Source: Candidatus Woesearchaeota archaeon
GTDB lineage: Archaea; Nanobdellota; Nanobdellia; Woesearchaeales; WJKV01
Reading direction: 5' to 3'
NCBI GenBank assembly: GCA_019323355.1
Contig: JAHWHI010000024.1
Span: 1-9,385 of the forward strand
DNA length: 9,385 nt
Below the pieces are notes generated by a model. It did not search any database, was not told the origin of the DNA, and saw only the letters and a program-made list of their open reading frames with translations. Of this stretch, positions 5,442 through 9,385 are shown one piece after another (position 1 is the first letter of the stretch; every line of letters begins with the position of its first letter). The translations under genes and the position numbers were made by a program.

Positions 5442-7370
5442 ATGGTTAAACGGGGTGCTGTTATTTTAATTGTGACTTTCTTGCTTTTATGCGTAGCAGC
5501 TGCAGCAGTTGAGACAGACCAGGCATCTCTTGAACTTAAATTTGCTGGAGAGGACCTTAAAGCTGTTGTAGGATATAAAAATCCAGCCTCGATTGTCACG
5601 CCAGAGCCAAGGTATGAATGGTACGGCATCGGCGGAAAGATATCAGAGATAACTTCTGATAAACTGCCAAGAATTTATTTTAAGAAAGGGGATACAATCA
5701 TCTGCAAGTACAGGGATACAAATAATGCAGTTGAATTGAGAGAGACAATAGAGATCCCTAACTTTGCGCCGGTGATAGAAAATATAGAACCGATATCTGC
5801 GCGCCAGGGAAAGATAATCAACATTGTCCCAAAAGTCACAGATGTCGACAATGACAAGCTATTCTTAACTTTCACAGAGCCTTTCGATGAAGAGGGCAGA
5901 TGGGAGAACACAATAAAATATGATCCTGGAATATATACTGTGACAGTCACTGTCTCTGACGGCCAGGAGATGGTCTCGCAGGAAGTCATCGTAAACCTGA
6001 CAGAAGAGTACAGCGATGAAAGAGAGAGCATCCTTGAAAGAAAGCTGGAGTACGAGGACGAGGTTGCAAAAGCAGAGCTTGTCCGCGCACGAAGGGAGTC
6101 AAAGCAGTTCTCGCAGAGTAAGCCCGGGATCGAGCTTGAGTTTGCCATCAACAATCCGTCAATAGTCCTGTCAAAAATATTGTTCAATGTCAACAAGGAA
6201 CTTTTAAGATATAATCTTGATATAGAGGGCTTTCCTCTATCTTCACGCCCAAGACAGTATAGCAAAGCACCAGGCCAGGTCTACCAGTATGTCGAGACAT
6301 CTATTTTTGACGCTGAGAATGAAGATTTTGAGAATGTATCTCTTACATTCATGATCGGCAAGAACTGGTTCGCAGATAATGGGATATCACAATACTCGGT
6401 CAAATTATACGAATATTTCGAGGGCGAATGGGAATCTATGGGCGCTGCAAAGATAAATGATATTGGCGATGCTTACACTTATGAAGTCAAATCAGATACA
6501 TTAGAGGGAATGTATGCTGTGTCAGCAGAAGGTGAATATCTTCCGACAGGAGCAGCAGTTGATGAAGACGGTCTTGATTTTGAGATTGTGAACGATGGTG
6601 CGGGAGAACTTACAGAACAGGAAGCTCTGGACAGGGCAGAAGAAACAGAACTTGGAGCAGATGAAGCAGAAGCAGAGGAAAAAGAAGAGAAGAAAAGCGG
6701 TTTCCTAAGTAAAGCGATAATCGCAATCATCATACTTGCTGTGCTCGCAGGATTATATTTTGTATTTTCAGGAAGGAAAACATCCGAAGACTTTGCTGGT
6801 GGGGAAAAGACAGGTGATCGGGAGGACTTTGCTCGTGAAGTAAAAGCATCAGAGCTTGAATCCCGGAGAGCAGAGAGAGAGGCAAAAGAGGGAGAGAGAC
6901 AGAGGCTTGCAGAAGAGAAACGCAAACAGCGCGAGGAAGAGGAAAGGCAGATCGAAGAAGAAAGGCAGAGAAAAAAAGAAGTGAAACTGCAAAGACAGGA
7001 GGAAGAGCGAAGAAGACGCCAGCAGGAGAGGGATCTGGAAGTAGAAAAAAGAGATGAAAGCAGATACGACGATCTGAGCGAGGCAGCGCTGATCGAGGAG
7101 AGAAGAAGGCTTGCCCGTCTTGAAGATGAAAGAAGCGAGCGCGAAGCAATGCGCAGGCAGGAACAGCAGCGGATAAAAGAGGAAGAGGAGATCCGCATGA
7201 AAAGACGCGCCAGAGCAACAACAAAAAAGCCAGAAGCAAAGAAACCTGTTGAAGAGAAACCAAAAAAGTCAAACATCAAGATTATTTCTGAAGACGAATG
7301 GAAAGACAAGATGAAAAAGAAAAAAGATGATGATGAGCTTACTATCGAACACTTGGACGACGACCTTTAG
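5442..7370 (+). CDS. Type I membrane protein: PKD-like and PGF-pre-PGF-like outside, Glu/Arg-rich helix inside
   Basis: The product is 642 residues from the ATG chosen by TATA spacing; a start at 5421 would add seven. A clear signal peptide opens it (MVKRGAVILIVTFLLLCVAA, ending near residue 22). Next comes a beta-rich region, then a PKD/Ig-like domain at about 110-186 with DVDNDKLFL and PGIYTVTVTVSDGQ. A domain resembling PGF-pre-PGF follows at about 230-362 (FMIGKNWFADNGI, VKLYEYFEGEWESMG, a TYEVKSDTLEGMYAVSA-like end). An acidic stretch precedes a membrane span at about 425-443. The cytoplasmic part has a Glu/Arg/Gln-rich helix (about 467-588) with few hydrophobic residues, then a Lys-rich and acid-ended tail. 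PGF-pre-PGF domains usually sit next to a sorting tail in archaeal surface proteins; here a span and charged helix take that place. Function is unknown; a link between cell surface and cytoplasm is inferred. It overlaps the convergent oxidoreductase gene by four bases. Confidence 0.82.
   Translation: MVKRGAVILIVTFLLLCVAAAAVETDQASLELKFAGEDLKAVVGYKNPASIVTPEPRYEWYGIGGKISEITSDKLPRIYFKKGDTIICKYRDTNNAVELRETIEIPNFAPVIENIEPISARQGKIINIVPKVTDVDNDKLFLTFTEPFDEEGRWENTIKYDPGIYTVTVTVSDGQEMVSQEVIVNLTEEYSDERESILERKLEYEDEVAKAELVRARRESKQFSQSKPGIELEFAINNPSIVLSKILFNVNKELLRYNLDIEGFPLSSRPRQYSKAPGQVYQYVETSIFDAENEDFENVSLTFMIGKNWFADNGISQYSVKLYEYFEGEWESMGAAKINDIGDAYTYEVKSDTLEGMYAVSAEGEYLPTGAAVDEDGLDFEIVNDGAGELTEQEALDRAEETELGADEAEAEEKEEKKSGFLSKAIIAIIILAVLAGLYFVFSGRKTSEDFAGGEKTGDREDFAREVKASELESRRAEREAKEGERQRLAEEKRKQREEEERQIEEERQRKKEVKLQRQEEERRRRQQERDLEVEKRDESRYDDLSEAALIEERRRLARLEDERSEREAMRRQEQQRIKEEEEIRMKRRARATTKKPEAKKPVEEKPKKSNIKIISEDEWKDKMKKKKDDDELTIEHLDDDL
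6840..7205 (+). other. Glu/Arg-rich helical segment within the type I membrane protein
   Basis: About 120 residues are dominated by Glu, Arg, Gln and Lys in E-R/K patterns spaced three to four apart (for example EEERQIEEERQRKKE). Hydrophobic residues are too sparse for a regular heptad coiled coil, so a single charged alpha-helix rod is likelier, though a coiled coil cannot be ruled out. At DNA level the stretch is a biased run of GAA/GAG/AGA/AGG codons with short imperfect repeats around 6937-6970, which also leaves long open frames on the opposite strand. Confidence 0.7.
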
Positions 7371-8017
7371 TTCGTGACACCTTCATAAGCCATGATCATT
7401 GCTTCGACTTCATCAAGGAATACAAATTCTCCATTGACTGCGAATGTAGGCGTACCAGTAACACCTTTCTTGATAGCATCATCAAGCTCCCCAAGAATCT
7501 GCTCTTCTTTCATTCCGCTGTCAAGGCACATGTTGAACTGTTCCATGTCAAGACCCATCTGCAGGGCGTATCTTTTGATCTCCTCAACTTCAAGCGAAGC
7601 AGCATAAAACATTTTGTCGTTGAACTCTAAAAATCTTCCCTGGTCTCTTGCGCATTCAGCAGCCTCTGCAGCTTTCTGTGCATATTCGTGGTACGGCAAT
7701 GCCATATGGTGATGGACAAAATTGATTTTTCCGTTATGCTTGAGCAGTATCTGCTTCAAAAGCGGGTATGCGTTCCTGCAGAACGGGCATTGATAGTCAG
7801 AGTATTCTTCGATAAGTATTCCGTTTGGATTGTTCTGGTACGAACTAATGTCTGCCAGCGGAACTTTTGTTATTTCCTGTTCAATCTCCTCTGGTGTCGG
7901 CAGTTCTATGTTGAACACCCTGTCTATATTCACCAGAAAGACGATGATCGCGATAATTATTATCAGAGAAATCCATGGGCCGTATTTTTTCAGGCCATCC
8001 TTTTTGTTTTTAACCAT
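7367..8017 (-). CDS. Membrane-anchored DsbA-like thiol-disulfide oxidoreductase
   Basis: This 216-residue protein has a basic N-terminus and one uncleaved membrane anchor at about residues 14-30 (WISLIIIIAIIVFLV), which places the rest outside. After a linker comes the thioredoxin-fold domain. The redox motif is CPFC at 77-80 (YSDYQCPFC), the helical insert includes AAECARDQGRFLEFNDKMF, and the cis-proline loop is TGTPTF with Pro190. Two further cysteines, C122 and C164, match a second pair often conserved in this DsbA/BdbD-like family. Such enzymes form or reshuffle disulfides in exported proteins. No DsbB or VKOR partner is in the window. The ATG at 8017 is preceded by a strong Shine-Dalgarno (AGGTGGTGA, three bases away). 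It converges on the large membrane-protein gene with stops overlapping at 7367-7370. Possible clients are the Cys-rich protein encoded at 4105-5379 and others elsewhere. Confidence 0.93.
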   Translation of the reverse strand: MVKNKKDGLKKYGPWISLIIIIAIIVFLVNIDRVFNIELPTPEEIEQEITKVPLADISSYQNNPNGILIEEYSDYQCPFCRNAYPLLKQILLKHNGKINFVHHHMALPYHEYAQKAAEAAECARDQGRFLEFNDKMFYAASLEVEEIKRYALQMGLDMEQFNMCLDSGMKEEQILGELDDAIKKGVTGTPTFAVNGEFVFLDEVEAMIMAYEGVTN

Positions 8018-8020
8018 TAT

Positions 8021-8029
8021 TCACCACCT
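8021..8029 (-). promoter_or_regulatory. Shine-Dalgarno of the DsbA-like gene
   Basis: The minus strand reads AGGTGGTGA, close to the full archaeal consensus, three bases before the ATG at 8017. It supports this start and contrasts with the leaderless-type genes in the window. Confidence 0.65.
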
Positions 8030-8058
8030 ACCTTGTACGAACAAAAAATTATCCTTTA

Positions 8059-8066
8059 TTTATATA
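8059..8066 (-). promoter_or_regulatory. TATA box of the DsbA-like gene
   Basis: TATATAAA on the minus strand predicts a transcript start near 8035, giving a leader of about 18 bases that contains the Shine-Dalgarno. It shares the 116-base divergent spacer with the pyrB promoter. Confidence 0.55.
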
Positions 8067-8091
8067 CTTTCCGTTTGATAAAAGAACAATA

Positions 8092-8099
8092 TTTATAAA
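8092..8099 (+). promoter_or_regulatory. TATA box of the pyrBI operon
   Basis: TTTATAAA places the transcript start near 8123-8125, about 10 bases before the pyrB ATG. A G-rich GGGGGA at 8123-8128 precedes the ATG by five bases and can act as a Shine-Dalgarno through G-U pairing. No attenuator or leader peptide fits in so short a leader. Confidence 0.55.
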
Positions 8100-8133
8100 T
8101 TTCCCTTAATCTTTCGATCTTTGGGGGAATTGT

Positions 8134-9066
8134 ATGAAGAGTTTTAAGAACAGGCATATCATCTCAATCCATGATCTGACAAAAGACGAGATGGTACACG
8201 TTCTTGAGACAGCTTTCAAGATAGAAAAACAGGGACGGCTTGGCGGTGCGAACAGGTTGTTGCGCGGAAAAGTCCTTGCGAACTTATTCTTCGAGCCGAG
8301 CACGCGTACAATGTTTTCGTTTGCGACTGCGATGGAGAAGATAGGAGGTTCTGTCCTTACTTTTGCTGATGTCACTGCAACATCTCTGAAAAAAGGAGAG
8401 TCTATGAAAGATACTATAAAGATTCTTTCTGGTTATTCTGATGTGATTGTCATCCGCCATCCAGAAGAAGGAGCTGCACGTTACGCTTCTGAATGCTCTG
8501 ATGTTCCTGTTCTCAATGCAGGCGACGGTTCTAACCAGCATCCTACACAGACTTTGCTCGACCTGTTCACGATAAAAAAGACACAGGGACATATAACTGA
8601 CCTGAGGGTAGCGATGGTCGGCGACCTCAAATATGGGCGGACAGTGCATTCTCTGGCATATGCATTATCATTGTTCAACTGCACTCTGCACTTTGTAGCT
8701 CCTCCAGAGCTGAAGATGCCAGAGGAGTTCAAGAAAATTGTTGCAGAGAACGGATGCACTTTCTTTGAGCATGAGAAAGTTGAGGATGTAATTGACAAGG
8801 TTGATATTCTATATTCATGCAGGATCCAGAAAGAGAGATTCTTTGATCCGATCGAGTATGAAAAAGTGAAGAATGCCTTTGTCATAACAAAAAAGATGCT
8901 CAAGAATGTAAAGCCTAACTTCAAGATAATGCATCCTCTGCCGAGGATAACAGAGATCTCGACAGATGTTGACAAGACACCATACGCGATATATTTTGAT
9001 CAGGCAAAAAATGGGATTCCAGTACGCCAGGCATTGCTCGCACTGGTCCTAGGTGCTGTAAAATGA
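8134..9066 (+). CDS. pyrB: Aspartate carbamoyltransferase catalytic subunit
   Basis: PyrB joins carbamoyl phosphate and aspartate to N-carbamoyl-aspartate, the committed step of pyrimidine synthesis, in the cytoplasm. The 310-residue length is normal. Carbamoyl-phosphate site residues are present: FFEPSTRT with S56-T57-R58-T59, R108 in IRHPEEGAA, and H136 with its neighbours in GDGSNQHPTQT. The mobile loop is SLKKGES at 84-90 with the catalytic lysine. Aspartate-side residues include R169 in KYGRTVHS, R230 and Q232 in CRIQKERF, and the HPLPR turn at 267-271. The C-terminal YFDQAKNGIPVRQALLALVL matches the family closely. No essential residue is missing. The gene overlaps pyrI by four bases (ATGA), so the catalytic and regulatory chains should be made together, as for the allosteric holoenzyme. 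The ATG follows a short leader with a G-rich ribosome site. Confidence 0.98.
   Translation: MKSFKNRHIISIHDLTKDEMVHVLETAFKIEKQGRLGGANRLLRGKVLANLFFEPSTRTMFSFATAMEKIGGSVLTFADVTATSLKKGESMKDTIKILSGYSDVIVIRHPEEGAARYASECSDVPVLNAGDGSNQHPTQTLLDLFTIKKTQGHITDLRVAMVGDLKYGRTVHSLAYALSLFNCTLHFVAPPELKMPEEFKKIVAENGCTFFEHEKVEDVIDKVDILYSCRIQKERFFDPIEYEKVKNAFVITKKMLKNVKPNFKIMHPLPRITEISTDVDKTPYAIYFDQAKNGIPVRQALLALVLGAVK
9051..9055 (+). promoter_or_regulatory. Shine-Dalgarno of pyrI inside pyrB
   Basis: AGGTG lies within the last codons of pyrB, seven bases before the pyrI ATG at 9063. Together with the ATGA overlap it supports coupled translation of the two chains. Confidence 0.5.
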
Positions 9067-9385
9067 AGACAAAAGAAGTAAAGATCCCTCCTATCAAGGA
9101 CGGCATTGCAATAGACCACCTGCCAAAGAACAGGGCAATCAAGGTCGCGCATATACTTAATGTTGAAAGGAATGAAGTGGGGATGGTCACAATAGGGATG
9201 AACCTGCAGTCAAACAAGCTCGGAAGCAAGGACGTCCTAAAGATAGAGGGCAGGGACCTGACAGACAAGGAGATAAACAAGATAGCGATCATCGCTCCGA
9301 ACGCGACAGTCAGTTTTATCAAGAACTATGAAGTTGAGGAGAAGATAAATGTCCGTCTTCCAAAGAAGATCGACGGAATCCTCAA
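9063..9385 (+). CDS. pyrI: Aspartate carbamoyltransferase regulatory subunit, C-terminus cut by window edge
   Basis: PyrI binds nucleotides and controls PyrB activity through a zinc domain that contacts the catalytic chain. The 107 codons present cover the nucleotide-binding domain: GIAIDHLPKNRAIKV near the start (family pattern GTVIDHIP), then VTIGMNLQSNKLGSKDVLKIEGR, IAIIAPNATVSFIKNYEV and RLPKKIDGIL. In known PyrI the zinc-binding CPN motif follows immediately after this last segment, so the four zinc cysteines should lie just beyond the right edge; the usual length is about 150 residues. The ATG overlaps the pyrB stop, and a Shine-Dalgarno lies inside pyrB. The family assignment is secure; whether the zinc site is intact cannot be seen here. 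Confidence 0.95.
   Translation, partial: MKTKEVKIPPIKDGIAIDHLPKNRAIKVAHILNVERNEVGMVTIGMNLQSNKLGSKDVLKIEGRDLTDKEINKIAIIAPNATVSFIKNYEVEEKINVRLPKKIDGIL

Noticed and set aside
5442..5520. Lipoprotein signal in the large membrane protein (LLLC)
   Set aside because: Leu stands where a lipobox needs a small residue before Cys, and a normal signal peptidase site follows at the Ala run.
6479..7309. 276-codon Ser-rich open frame on the minus strand
   Set aside because: It is the mirror of Glu/Arg codons in the charged helix: GAA/GAG and AGA read as Ser, Leu and Phe codons on the other strand. No start signal or domain is seen.
7688..8098. 136-codon plus-strand frame across the DsbA-like gene and its promoter
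   Set aside because: It is opposite a clear CPFC oxidoreductase, and the composition is not protein-like.
1..9385. Search for CRISPR arrays, tRNA genes, insertion sequences and attachment sites
   Set aside because: No regular spaced repeats, cloverleaf-like segments, transposase or integrase motifs, or terminal inverted repeats were found by eye.

Overview
The window looks like a compact archaeal chromosome segment, most likely from a DPANN-type lineage (Woesearchaeota or Pacearchaeota-like). Four observations point this way. TATA boxes sit about 30 bases ahead of nearly every transcription unit. Several starts appear leaderless. pyrB is directly followed by the regulatory-subunit gene pyrI. 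Surface proteins carry archaeal-style Cys-rich, CARDB-like, PKD-like and PGF-pre-PGF-like regions. The lineage is an inference from gene content and style; no rRNA gene is present to confirm it.

Layout. Bases 1-1055 (minus) hold a nearly complete M29-type aminopeptidase running off the left edge. It diverges from thrS (1139-2860, plus), a bacterial-type threonyl-tRNA synthetase with no TGS domain. Converging on thrS from 4006 down to 2857 is a two-gene minus-strand operon for an 87-residue membrane protein and a 294-residue single-span membrane protein with a Lys/Glu-rich tail. Diverging from that operon are two plus-strand genes, each with its own TATA box. One encodes a membrane-anchored Cys-rich, CARDB-like protein (4105-5379). 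The other encodes a large type I membrane protein with an outside PKD-like and PGF-pre-PGF-like part and a long Glu/Arg-rich cytoplasmic helix (5442-7370). A membrane-anchored DsbA-like oxidoreductase (8017-7367, minus) converges on the latter. The right end is the pyrBI operon (8134 onward) for aspartate carbamoyltransferase; pyrI is cut by the edge about where its zinc site would begin.

How the genes may fit together. ThrRS, PyrB/PyrI and the aminopeptidase are housekeeping functions. The five genes between thrS and pyrB all encode envelope proteins. The DsbA-like enzyme is a plausible source of disulfides for the 16-cysteine protein nearby. Whether the five form one surface assembly is a hypothesis.

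The region is very tightly packed: both convergent gene pairs overlap by four bases through their stop codons, pyrB and pyrI overlap by four, and the membrane-protein pair is one base apart. No gene-free stretch exceeds about 120 bases. I saw no RNA gene, CRISPR array, insertion sequence or integrase.
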